Source: Lachnospiraceae bacterium (lineage in GTDB: Bacteria; Bacillota; Clostridia; Lachnospirales; Lachnospiraceae). Taken from it: 64,000 nucleotides of DNA. The notes under the pieces were generated by a model. It was given only the letters and a program-made list of their open reading frames with translations, made no database searches and was not told the origin of the DNA. The DNA is taken from contig JAFXCD010000042.1 of NCBI GenBank assembly GCA_017521605.1, positions 1 to 64,000 of the forward strand, read 5' to 3'. The translations under genes were made by a program, and so were the position numbers. Positions 26,589-34,736 of the stretch are shown in pieces. Each line of letters begins with the position of its first letter. The stretch's first letter is position 1.

Positions 26589-27626
26589 TTAATACATCTC
26601 AACCACTTTTCCGGCTTCTTCAGGCTCTAATTCGTACTTTTCTACCAGCTTAGCCACTACCTCATCTTTCGCAATACCAAACTCCTGACAGCTCTCTACA
26701 AACAAGCGAATACTATCATCAAGCTTCTGTATAGCATCTTCTGCTTTCTGCTCTGCTTCTTCTGCTCGTCGACGTTGTTCTTCCGTTTTCCGACGTTCTT
26801 CCTGTATGTCCATTTTTACCATATTTTCAAACAGCATTCCCATCTTTTTTTCCCTTACCTTTCCTACCAGGTCCTCGGCTTCCTCAACCGGCATATTTTC
26901 CTTCAGCAAAAATGCCAGAAACACATCTCCTATAATATCCAACAGATACTTAGGGGTTTCCCTCAAAATCTCTTCCAGCTTCTGCGGTGAAATACGTCGG
27001 AACTTTTCCACATCCTCAGGGGTCTGCAGTTTATTTATCAGCATCACAAGAGAAATTTCATCCGCTTTTTCCAAAAGTTCTTCATTACTGTAATCCTTCA
27101 GTGGCACCAAATAATACTCAAAATCCGGAATATATTTTGCAAAGGCTTCTCCCTGTTGAATCCGGCTTTTAAAGTCTGCCGGTACTGTCCAATTCTCTGC
27201 TCCTTCGTAATACACAATAGGCAGAACAACCGGATACTTAAATCCTGCCAGTTTGGAAATCCCCTTCTGTTTCTGCTCCGCTTCCTTCTCATAAGCATCC
27301 CATATGTACACCATATAGCGGAATATCTGCATACATACATTGTAATCCACATGGGTCTTGTGTTCAATAAGGGAAACCAGAAAGAACGGATTAGCTCCAC
27401 GAATATTCACCTTCTTCACTCTGTCAGCATTACGCTCCTCTGCAAATAATGGTACAAACCGTTCCGATACATCCTCAATATCTTCCGGCTGTACATCCTT
27501 CAAATAAGGAAGTGGAATATAATCCCTTAAAAACTGGGAACACAATGTATTATCTCCAAAAATAATCTTTCCCCCACTGTCCCTAACCTGCGAATTAATA
27601 ACTACTTCTGCTTCATCTTTTGACAT
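26589..27626 (-). CDS. Rpn-like PD-(D/E)XK nuclease / putative transposase family protein
   Basis: A 345-residue protein starting at 27626 (MSKDEAEVV) with AGGAGG 4 nt upstream. The N-terminal block KIIFGDNTLCSQFLRDYIP and the LVSLIEHKTHVDYNVCMQIFRYM segment match the Rpn (recombination-promoting nuclease, transposase_31) group, where EHKT supplies the E-X-K of the nuclease core. The C-terminus has a coiled coil rich in Glu/Arg/Gln and a final helix resembling the family tail (KYELEPEEAGKVVEMY). Such genes occur in many copies in Lachnospiraceae. No terminal repeats flank it. Own promoter. Confidence 0.85.
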   Translation of the reverse strand: MSKDEAEVVINSQVRDSGGKIIFGDNTLCSQFLRDYIPLPYLKDVQPEDIEDVSERFVPLFAEERNADRVKKVNIRGANPFFLVSLIEHKTHVDYNVCMQIFRYMVYIWDAYEKEAEQKQKGISKLAGFKYPVVLPIVYYEGAENWTVPADFKSRIQQGEAFAKYIPDFEYYLVPLKDYSNEELLEKADEISLVMLINKLQTPEDVEKFRRISPQKLEEILRETPKYLLDIIGDVFLAFLLKENMPVEEAEDLVGKVREKKMGMLFENMVKMDIQEERRKTEEQRRRAEEAEQKAEDAIQKLDDSIRLFVESCQEFGIAKDEVVAKLVEKYELEPEEAGKVVEMY

Positions 27627-27756
27627 ACTACCTCCTGTTACGGCAGGCAGTATCATCCTACTCTACGCACCACCCGCTCCTGTTGTTAATTTGAATCACG
27701 GGCGAAATGCCCAGAAATTAAGATCTTCCAGAATTGAAGAATTAATTTATATAATG

Positions 27757-27785
27757 AGTATAGGGTGCCTTTTTATTTTTGTCAA
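27757..27785 (-). promoter_or_regulatory. Promoter of the Rpn-like gene
   Basis: Minus-strand TTGACA (27780-27785), 17-bp spacer, TATACT (27757-27762): near-consensus. The leader of about 130 nt also contains a small GGGC/GCCC hairpin at about 27698-27711. Confidence 0.75.
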
Positions 27786-27835
27786 CAGGCTGAAGTAAAA
27801 TAACTTATTAAAACAGACAAGATAATTTTCACTAA

Positions 27836-27866
27836 AAATGTAAAAGGAAGCTTCACAAGCTTCCTT
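27836..27866 (-). terminator. Terminator of the DUF2975-DUF6688 operon
   Basis: A perfect 10-bp stem AAGGAAGCTT/AAGCTTCCTT with a 3-nt loop (27844-27866), followed on the minus strand by TTACATTTTT. Confidence 0.75.
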
Positions 27867-27891
27867 CAGACTGTAGACAAAGCAGACGGAT

Positions 27892-29064
27892 TTAAGTATA
27901 TATCTTCGGCAAATACTGACTATTAATTCTATTCTCCGGTTTCTCATCAAACAGATAGAGTACAAACACAAAAATCCACTCCAATGGCTTCATCAACAGA
28001 TAAACCACATCTGCTGACCAGGCAGTATTGATATGTCTGGATATAGGATATCCATAGGTATCATAGAAATGACGAAGTTTGCGATGAAACCCGGGCGTTC
28101 GCTCCTGAATCAGCTGTTCAAAAGCATTGGCCACACAAAGCTGTCTGTTTACTACAATCTTTTCTCCTCGTCTGATACCGTAACGGGTAGGCTTTACCAG
28201 CTTTTCATGTCCTCGCAGGGAAACCGTACACAGATAATGGGTGTCATATGATATCGGTGGTGGAGATAATTCTCCCGAAAGTACCCAGTCACTGGTCTTG
28301 GTGAAAGCCAGAATAATACTATCCGGCTGCTGCCCGAAAAGCACCAGAATCATAGTCAAAAATCCCAATATGGGCAGTAAAGCTACCACAGCGAACCAAA
28401 ACAGATTGGCTCCTTTATAAACAAAACCATTCACCATATTCAACACCTTATTATCATATACTATCTGTTCCTGCTTCTTTGCCTTTTCTTTTACAATGCT
28501 GACCATTAAACGAATACAATGTACAATATATATAATAGGAACTATACACTCACATAAAATGAAAAAATAATCTGTTCCATTTAAGTGAAACTCCACAATT
28601 TCATTACCTGTCTCACCTGTTTCCGGATAAAATATCTTGCCAGCCGGCGGATGGGCACCACCTAACAATTGCACCATCCACACCAGACTTAATGCAACAC
28701 CTACATACACTCCTGCAAGAAGAAAAACTTCCGCGATTGGTGAACTTTTCTTTTTACAGAATTTCAATATAAAGTAACTTACAAACCCCCATACTGCAAA
28801 CAAAAAGATTGCTCCCGCATAGGTACTATTCACCGGCTCATGGGCATTTTCAATTCCAAATACATTAAGAGAATACTCATAACTTGGCAAATCCCAAAAC
28901 CAAAAAGCAAATATCATATAGACAGTACCCACCAAAAAAGCAAACAATTCAAATAGGGGATGCTTTTTTCTTTTTATCAAAAATACAATGTCTGCAACAA
29001 TCAATACTATTGGTGTAAGCGTGATTACTAAAAAAATGAGAAACCAAAATATTTGTTCTAACAT
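27892..29064 (-). CDS. Polytopic membrane protein, DUF6688-like
   Basis: A 390-residue protein with about seven membrane spans: two N-terminal (FLIFLVITLTPIVLIVADI), several in the middle, one near 230-255 and one near the C-terminus (PLEWIFVFVLYLFD). The cytoplasmic C-terminal part has HYLCTVSLRGHEKLVKPTRY, VNRQLCVANAFEQLI and ENRINSQYLPK, which I recall as typical of DUF6688. No catalytic motif is recognised. It follows the DUF4173 gene by 12 nt and ends the operon controlled by the HTH/DUF2975 pair. Confidence 0.7.
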   Translation of the reverse strand: MLEQIFWFLIFLVITLTPIVLIVADIVFLIKRKKHPLFELFAFLVGTVYMIFAFWFWDLPSYEYSLNVFGIENAHEPVNSTYAGAIFLFAVWGFVSYFILKFCKKKSSPIAEVFLLAGVYVGVALSLVWMVQLLGGAHPPAGKIFYPETGETGNEIVEFHLNGTDYFFILCECIVPIIYIVHCIRLMVSIVKEKAKKQEQIVYDNKVLNMVNGFVYKGANLFWFAVVALLPILGFLTMILVLFGQQPDSIILAFTKTSDWVLSGELSPPPISYDTHYLCTVSLRGHEKLVKPTRYGIRRGEKIVVNRQLCVANAFEQLIQERTPGFHRKLRHFYDTYGYPISRHINTAWSADVVYLLMKPLEWIFVFVLYLFDEKPENRINSQYLPKIYT

Positions 29065-29076
29065 GTTCTTTTATCC

Positions 29077-30630
29077 TCACTTATTCATTCGGACTAATAA
29101 CAAATCCGCCTCTGCTCGAGACACATTGAAGTTTCTAAGGGTAATTTCTCCTACCCGTTCTGCTATATGCTCCTCATACCTATAACCATGGATGTCTTCC
29201 GCCCATTCCAGCACCACCGGTGCCGCATCTGTGCTCAGTTCATTTAATAAAGCAAAATCATGATATGCAGAACCCTTAAAGAATTCACTGCGATTTTCTT
29301 CACTACCTGCCAGATTCACCTTGGCAATCCAGTAATCCGGATGGCCGAAGCTAAGTCCCAGATAAAGCACGGTCACCACTACCATACTGTAGCGAAACAG
29401 TGGAAACTCTTCTTTAAATATAAAAATAATGACTCCCGTAAAAATCAAAAACAGCACTACCAGACTCCAAAGCACCAAAATCCTTAAAAAGGTCAGATAA
29501 TAGTACTGGATATATATAATCATACGCATGGCACTGGATGCCAGCATGACAAAGGTGCAGGCTGACATCACTGTCAGAATCACCTTTAAAACCTTATTGG
29601 GACGAAAATAACATAATCCAACCAACACCAACACCAGATTTAAGACTCCTACTGCTAACAGTTGGAAAAATCCCTCTCTGGCATACTCTGCATAAGTATA
29701 GCCTGCAGGAAGCTCCATATTCCCCATGAACAGATACAGAATTTGTACACCACTAAATACAATATACAAAAGAGAAAGCACCGTCGCTATAGGGATAGCA
29801 ATCAAAGGCTCCCCTTTACGCTTGTCCTCTACTTCTTCCTTAATATAATGTCTGCAAAGCAATACCAGAATTCCATAGCAGGCAAAGAACATAAAGCAAA
29901 CCAGCCATACTGTATGTATAATATTACTGAACTTAAAACCACTAAGCACATTATCTGCCATATTCTTAAATACAATATCCGCACTGGTTAACAGTAACAG
30001 CACAATCACAAACAGGGGAATGGCTGCCACCAGGCCCATCAACGCATATAAATATTTACTGTTCTTCTTATCCAGCTTATTTCTGCAATACCATGTAGCA
30101 TCCGCAAAAGGTGTACCAATTTCCCCAAACACACCCAGACAGGTATCTCCGATAGAATGCAAAAATTTTCCCAGATTCCAGTTCTCTGTATTATAGAAAA
30201 TCCACAGTAACATACTGATGGTCAGCAGGAAAACCCCTACCTTATTAAAGAAAATAATCCTTCCATCATCAGTGCAAAAGGTGGATACCGCCAACAAAAT
30301 CATGCTGACTGTGTAAAATTTCTTACCCTTTTTTGCCTCTATTTCCAGCTTCTTCAGGCAGAAATTAATATAGAAAATACCTACTGCCACGAAAATCACA
30401 TAGGTGATTCCGCTGGGATTACGATACATACAAAAGGCATATAAACAGGCAAAGAGAAAGGTTGCTACCCCAAATACATGGAAATTTTCCTTTACCTTTG
30501 TGTGATATAAGGTATTATTTTGTGATCTTACCGGTTGCGCCCATTCCTGTGCAGATTGCACATTTTTTCTTGAATTAATACCATGTATATTCTCTTGTAA
30601 TGATTCTTTCTGCATTTCCTCATTCATCAT
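29077..30630 (-). CDS. DUF4173-like multi-span membrane protein
   Basis: About 517 residues. A hydrophilic N-terminal tail of about 50 residues precedes roughly twelve membrane spans. The segment with YCRNKLDKKNSKYLYALMG followed by a long hydrophobic stretch (AIPLFVIVLLLLTSADIVF) is characteristic of DUF4153/DUF4173 proteins. The C-terminal soluble tail is about 90 residues. Start: GTG-ATG-ATG in tandem at 30633-30627; the first ATG (30630) is 9 nt after GGAGG inside the upstream HTH gene, which it overlaps by 11 nt. Function unknown; co-regulated with the HTH gene. Confidence 0.8.
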   Translation of the reverse strand: MMNEEMQKESLQENIHGINSRKNVQSAQEWAQPVRSQNNTLYHTKVKENFHVFGVATFLFACLYAFCMYRNPSGITYVIFVAVGIFYINFCLKKLEIEAKKGKKFYTVSMILLAVSTFCTDDGRIIFFNKVGVFLLTISMLLWIFYNTENWNLGKFLHSIGDTCLGVFGEIGTPFADATWYCRNKLDKKNSKYLYALMGLVAAIPLFVIVLLLLTSADIVFKNMADNVLSGFKFSNIIHTVWLVCFMFFACYGILVLLCRHYIKEEVEDKRKGEPLIAIPIATVLSLLYIVFSGVQILYLFMGNMELPAGYTYAEYAREGFFQLLAVGVLNLVLVLVGLCYFRPNKVLKVILTVMSACTFVMLASSAMRMIIYIQYYYLTFLRILVLWSLVVLFLIFTGVIIFIFKEEFPLFRYSMVVVTVLYLGLSFGHPDYWIAKVNLAGSEENRSEFFKGSAYHDFALLNELSTDAAPVVLEWAEDIHGYRYEEHIAERVGEITLRNFNVSRAEADLLLVRMNK

Positions 30631-30853
30631 CACTATCTTCCTCCACTTCTCTCTCTACATATTCCAAAATATCGCCCGGCTGGCAGTCCAAAGCCTTACA
30701 GATAGCATCCAAGGTACTGAAACGCACTGCCTTAGCTTTGTTATTTTTCAGTATGGATAGATTCGCCAGAGTAATATCCACTTCTTTGGCAAGCTCTGTC
30801 ATACCCTTCTTGCGCTTGGCCAGCATTACATCCAGATTAATTACTATTGCCAT
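30620..30853 (-). CDS. Small XRE-type HTH regulator (YozG-like)
   Basis: A 77-residue Cro/C1-type protein consisting almost only of the HTH: MLAKRKKGMTELAKEVDITL then NLSILKNNKAKAVRFSTLDA and a C-terminal CQPGDILEYVE, the signature of YozG-like regulators that accompany DUF2975 genes. An acidic tail (EREVEEDSDDE) follows. GGAGGAG lies 4-6 nt before ATG. It is 11 nt after a DUF2975 gene and overlaps DUF4173. It is about 55% alike by eye to the second HTH at 33495-33716. It probably regulates its own operon. Confidence 0.92.
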   Translation of the reverse strand: MAIVINLDVMLAKRKKGMTELAKEVDITLANLSILKNNKAKAVRFSTLDAICKALDCQPGDILEYVEREVEEDSDDE

Positions 30854-30864
30854 TGATTCTCCTC

Positions 30865-31314
30865 CTATACTGTTAAATCGTTCTCTTCCTTGAAACCAAC
30901 CGCCTCCTCAAATACGAAAGAAAGCACCAGGCTGAAAAGCCCTGCTACAGTAAATACCAGTATCACTACCCCCATAGCCATGGTCATATACACAAAGGTT
31001 CTCACCAGGGACATGAGTACGATAAAGAAACTCCACTTTCCCATCTTTTGCAGGCTCACCACATTTTCATAAACAAAGCAATTTTTGTTCAAAACGGTTT
31101 GAAACATCTTCCGTAATTCTCGTATGATTACTACTGCTGCTATTCCCAGCACAAAATAGATTACCACCGCTTCCTTGTAATGCTCCTCCACTCTGGGCAA
31201 AAACTGTCCGATAATCTTTAAACTGATAGGCAATGTAGCTGTAGCTACAATACCTCCTACAAACATAAAATCCAAAAAGTACTTTGTTCCTTTTGTTAAA
31301 GTCTCTTTTTTCAT
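30865..31314 (-). CDS. DUF2975 membrane protein
   Basis: A 149-residue protein with four membrane spans. The start at 31314 (MKKETLTKG) follows GGAGGTTGCTCAT. The block ELRKMFQTVLNKNCFVYENVVSLQKMGKW between spans two and three is the DUF2975 hallmark. In Firmicutes these proteins pair with a YozG-like HTH regulator, as here. A sensing or regulator-tethering role has been suggested by such linkage but not shown by this sequence. First gene of a four-gene operon. Confidence 0.88.
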   Translation of the reverse strand: MKKETLTKGTKYFLDFMFVGGIVATATLPISLKIIGQFLPRVEEHYKEAVVIYFVLGIAAVVIIRELRKMFQTVLNKNCFVYENVVSLQKMGKWSFFIVLMSLVRTFVYMTMAMGVVILVFTVAGLFSLVLSFVFEEAVGFKEENDLTV

Positions 31315-31406
31315 ATGAGCAACCTCCATCCATTATCAGCCGTTCGGGGTGTTCTATAGATCATGGCATGATTTATTTGGTAATTCCTACCATCTGTGTT
31401 GATACT

Positions 31407-31471
31407 AAAATACCATCAACTGCATTGAATGTCAATATGTATTTATTGTTATTCGATATGTTTTTATTGTT
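31407..31471 (-). promoter_or_regulatory. Promoter of the first DUF2975-HTH operon with upstream tandem repeat
   Basis: TTGACA (31430-31435), 17-bp spacer, TATTTT (31407-31412) on the minus strand. Directly upstream, and running into the -35, are two 19-nt direct repeats reading AACAATAAAwACATATyGA at 31432-31450 and 31453-31471 (two mismatches, 21-bp period, two helical turns). They may be operator or UP-element sites. The rest of the 342-bp gap 31315-31656 has a GC-richer stretch (31470-31560) with short GGAAGGTG repeats. Confidence 0.65.
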
Positions 31472-31598
31472 TTTCAGCAGAACGAGCTGATCGGAAGGTG
31501 GAAGGTCGGAAGGTGAAGACTGAATTGTAGCGTATTCTTTAATCGGCACCGAGTCGCGCGTCATTTCAGAATATATTGTATTATTTTCTGACATCTGA

Positions 31599-31640
31599 AA
31601 GACAAATTCGACAAAGTGTGATACAATATCTCTATCACAC
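31599..31640 (+). promoter_or_regulatory. Promoter and palindrome before the TPR gene
   Basis: AAGACA (31599-31604), 17-bp spacer, TACAAT (31622-31627). A perfect inverted repeat GTGTGATA/TATCACAC (31616-31623 and 31633-31640, 9-bp spacer) surrounds the -10 and the predicted start of transcription, a typical repressor-operator position. Confidence 0.5.
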
Positions 31641-31656
31641 TTTAGGAGGCGACAGG

Positions 31657-33407
31657 ATGAAAAAAATGCAAAAGGTAAAAAAGCATTGTGGTTTATCCTT
31701 CTACTAATTACTATTATCTGTGTAAGCATAATCGTTGTAATTAGCATGAAATCTACCGGTAAATCCACAAAAGAACAACTTCTGATAGCAGACAAATATT
31801 TGGATGAATTAGAATATGATAAAGCAATTGCCACATACAATTCTGTAATCGCAATTGATCCGAAATGTACTGAAGCCTATCTGGGAATTGCCGATGCTTA
31901 TGAGGCAAAGGGAGAACCTGTATTGGCAGCAAAGGCTTTAGCTCTCTCTTATAATAAGGTGGCTCAAAAAGACCGGTCACAAATTGAAGCAAAGCATGCT
32001 CAGTTGGTCAACACCTATCCTGAAGTACAAGAAGCAATGAATACCGGAACTATAGAATTAGGCCCGGATTATGATGCCGACATCTTCAACTCCTTTTTCC
32101 AATTAGATGAGGCAGTCACGAATAGTGAAAATAACAGAAACCAAGCCAATTCTGATACGTTTGATTCAGAAGCAATGGCAGCATGGGAAGATGATTCTCT
32201 TTTGTCACAATTTACACTGATGGGAAGACCTCTGGGTGATTGGAAGTTTGATGAGTTAGAAAGCTATATTCGTAGCAACTTTAGTGCACAGCCTGAATAC
32301 GATAATAATGGATATATTATACGTGATGACAGACAATATAACTATATTGACGAAAGCGGTATGAACTATATATTTGCAATCATTGAGAACGGAACACCGG
32401 AGCATCCCGATATAAATACCATTCAATTGGATACTAATGGTGTAACCTATGTAACATCATCTACCAGTGATGTTTATAGATATTGGAACGTTTACTCCTA
32501 TGAAGGCAACAGCGGTGATGATGATGCTTATAACATCGTATTAAAGCCTTTTGATAAATACCTGGAATCCATATGCCCCGGTGCTTATGAGCAATTGCAG
32601 TCTAAAAATGATATTACGGTTAATGGTGTACATATCGTAAAGGACGAGGATACGGTTTACTTATACAAATCTAACGGATACATATGTTTGCATATAAAGG
32701 ATAATATCATTTATAGTTTTGGCATCCAGTTCTATGATACTTGGGAAATAACTACCAACACATCCCATTCCTCTTTGTCAAATAACAACGCCTTTCCGGA
32801 GCAGAGTCAGGAATATGACAATGGCCTCCCCTGGGTAGCCGGTGTCAACTGGGACTGGACTCCTTATACCTTATTTAATAGACCCATAGCTGACTGGACT
32901 GAAGAAACTCTATTGAACCATATAAGATCTTCTTATCCCTGTTCTTATAGCGACGAATTATCAGAAGTCTATGTTATCAGCTCCAACGGTCAATTAGAAG
33001 GCGAAATGCATGGCGAAATATATATTGATTTCTCCGCAAGCGATTATACATATGTAAGCATCAACACTTATAGTGGTATAATACTATCCCTAACATTTGA
33101 TCCTTATATGATAACTTATAGTTTTAGCTTTGTTGAAAATAATGGGTTCCCCAATGTAGATTTAGGTATAGGATATATTAGCGAAATGTTTAATATGACC
33201 TTAGCACAGTATCTGGAATCCGCTTCTCCCCAATTATATATCGAGTTGCAAACTAAGGATTATGTTACATTTGATTTTGGAAGTGTTTCTCAAAGTGAAT
33301 CCGGTCTTTTCATTAATGCAGACTTTACTAATATGGATTTGTATACCGATTTTGAAACCGGAAAGATTACAAATATTTATTTTACCAAGCAATTACAACA
33401 GTATTAG
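31657..33407 (+). CDS. Membrane-anchored TPR protein with duplicated C-terminal domain; start region frame conflict
   Basis: The long frame (31686-33407, 573 residues from a TTG) encodes a membrane span, about two TPRs (KYLDELEYDKAIATYNSVIA) and two related extracytoplasmic domains. Each has a LxGRPLxDW-like motif (FTLMGRPLGDW, YTLFNRPIADW) and ends with a YLES...Y.ELQ.K block, showing internal duplication. The best start signal, AGGAGG plus ATG at 31657, is in another frame and stops after 16 codons. Runs of seven As (31660-31666) and six As (31677-31682) lie between. One inserted A in either run, or -1 slippage, would join the frames as MKK...KKALWFILLL. A TTG start at 31686 is the alternative. 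A 15-bp terminator follows. Confidence 0.7.
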
Positions 33408-33420
33408 CTCTAAATAGATC

Positions 33421-33461
33421 AGGATGTCCTCAAGTCAATTGCTACTTGAGGACATCCTTTC
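33421..33461 (+). terminator. Terminator after the TPR gene
   Basis: A perfect 15-bp stem AGGATGTCCTCAAGT/ACTTGAGGACATCCT (33421-33458) with an 8-nt loop and a short TTTC tail. It may also serve the convergent HTH gene. Confidence 0.85.
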
Positions 33462-33494
33462 TGCTCTATTCATAATATAATAGTTATATTTCTC

Positions 33495-33716
33495 CTACTC
33501 CTCTGTAACATTGGGATCATACTCCAATATATCTCCCGGCTGACAATTTAGTACATCACAGATAGCCTCCAGCGTGGAAAACCGTATAGCACTGATTTTA
33601 CCGGTTTTCATCTTGGACAAGTTTACATTGGAAACACCTACCTTTTCGGACAACTCATTTAAACTCATCTTGCGATCGGCCATGACTCTGTCCAACCTTA
33701 ATATTATCTTACCCAT
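33495..33716 (-). CDS. Small XRE-type HTH regulator (second YozG-like copy)
   Basis: A 73-residue HTH protein: VMADRKMSLNELSEKVGVSN, VNLSKMKTGKISAIRFSTLE and the YozG-type ending CQPGDILEYDP. AGGAGG lies 5 nt before ATG. It is a paralogue of the HTH at 30620-30853 and follows a second DUF2975-like gene by 55 nt. Probably represses its own operon through the inverted sites at 34544-34617, by inference from position. Confidence 0.92.
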   Translation of the reverse strand: MGKIILRLDRVMADRKMSLNELSEKVGVSNVNLSKMKTGKISAIRFSTLEAICDVLNCQPGDILEYDPNVTEE

Positions 33717-33771
33717 ATTTTCCTCCTAACATCCCACATAATATATGAGCTACTTCTTTTGCTTACTGTTC

Positions 33772-34467
33772 CTACAAGGTTTCGTCAGATTCCTGCTGCA
33801 ATACTGCACCATATTTGAAGATGTATACCAGTAAAAACACTACCAATACTACCAGAATCATACCCAAATCAATAGAAAAACTTACATTCTGTCCACCACT
33901 CATAATCTTACTGCCAATACCTTCAATTACAGAAGAAGCAACAATCCAGGGAATCAGAGAATATGCAAAGTGCTGCATTCTTTTAATCACATTTTCTTCA
34001 AAAGGAGACTGGCAATCACGGAAGGCCTTGCACAAACCACCAGCGTAAATCAAGGTAATCATAACCAATACCAACATAATAGCAAGAATAAATGTCATAC
34101 CTGCCACATCATGAATATCCAATACAAACTGCTGACCTTCCTGTGTAACATTTACCATATTCCCTACCACTTCTACTTCTTCTACTACTACTTCTTTACT
34201 ATTGACTAGCAGACCTCCCATCTCTTCTTTTACCTGCTCTTCAATGTTTTCTACATTCAACAAAGAGCCAAATCTACTATAGTCCATCCCCACAGTCACT
34301 TTTTCTGTGGATACAATGCGAATACTATTCTTAGGTATCACAAAACACACAATTGATGCTAATAGCAAAATACCAATTCCCATACCCACTAAAATCTTAC
34401 AAATCAACGTTACCACGCTACTAATCTTACCAATCTTGTTAATCTTTTGAACTGCCTGTTCTTTCAT
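33772..34467 (-). CDS. DUF2975-like membrane protein with enlarged extracytoplasmic loop
   Basis: A 231-residue protein starting at 34467 (MKEQAVQKINK) after GGAGAAAAGATT. The first span (about 20-42) is followed by an extracytoplasmic domain of roughly 80 residues, then three spans. CKAFRDCQSPFEENVIKRM between the spans is the DUF2975 hallmark. It is about 80 residues longer than the copy at 30865-31314 because of the outer loop, which may be a ligand-binding part. It precedes the second HTH gene. Confidence 0.82.
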   Translation of the reverse strand: MKEQAVQKINKIGKISSVVTLICKILVGMGIGILLLASIVCFVIPKNSIRIVSTEKVTVGMDYSRFGSLLNVENIEEQVKEEMGGLLVNSKEVVVEEVEVVGNMVNVTQEGQQFVLDIHDVAGMTFILAIMLVLVMITLIYAGGLCKAFRDCQSPFEENVIKRMQHFAYSLIPWIVASSVIEGIGSKIMSGGQNVSFSIDLGMILVVLVVFLLVYIFKYGAVLQQESDETL

Positions 34468-34524
34468 AATCTTTTCTCCATTCTTATTATATGTTTTGTT
34501 TAAAATCACTCTTGCAAGAAAGCG

Positions 34525-34617
34525 AACGATAAAAAATAAGTTTTTAATGTTTATCGTTAAATGCACTATAACATGCATTTTTACCCTTGTCAACAACTTT
34601 TTAACGAAAAACATTAA
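34525..34617 (-). promoter_or_regulatory. Promoter flanked by paired inverted operators (second DUF2975-HTH operon)
   Basis: On the minus strand TTGACA (34588-34593), 17-bp spacer, TATAGT (34565-34570) is a near-perfect vegetative promoter. The 18-mer TTAATGTTTATCGTTAAA (34544-34561) lies just downstream of the -10, and its inverted copy TTTAACGAAAAACATTAA (34600-34617, one mismatch) lies just upstream of the -35. A further half-site AACGATAAA is at 34525-34533. This arrangement fits a repressor binding on both sides of the promoter. Confidence 0.75.
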
Positions 34618-34736
34618 TTTTTTTACTTTTTATGTTTTTCTCTGTCTTTTTTAGTACACTGATGATATACTTAGCATATCACTATTTTTATTGAAACGGC
34701 ACAGCGTAGTCTGGCTGTGATATGTGGAGGCATATT

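Noticed and set aside
31545..31556. GGCACCGAGTCG, identical to part of a Cas9 tracrRNA tail
   Set aside because: Only 12 nt, no pairing partner for the hairpin, no cas genes and no repeat array nearby; chance match.
31373..31591. A 73-codon minus-strand frame upstream of the first DUF2975 gene
   Set aside because: It has no ribosome site and contains the promoter and tandem repeats of the operon; its Asn/Lys-rich part is a reading of AT-rich promoter DNA.
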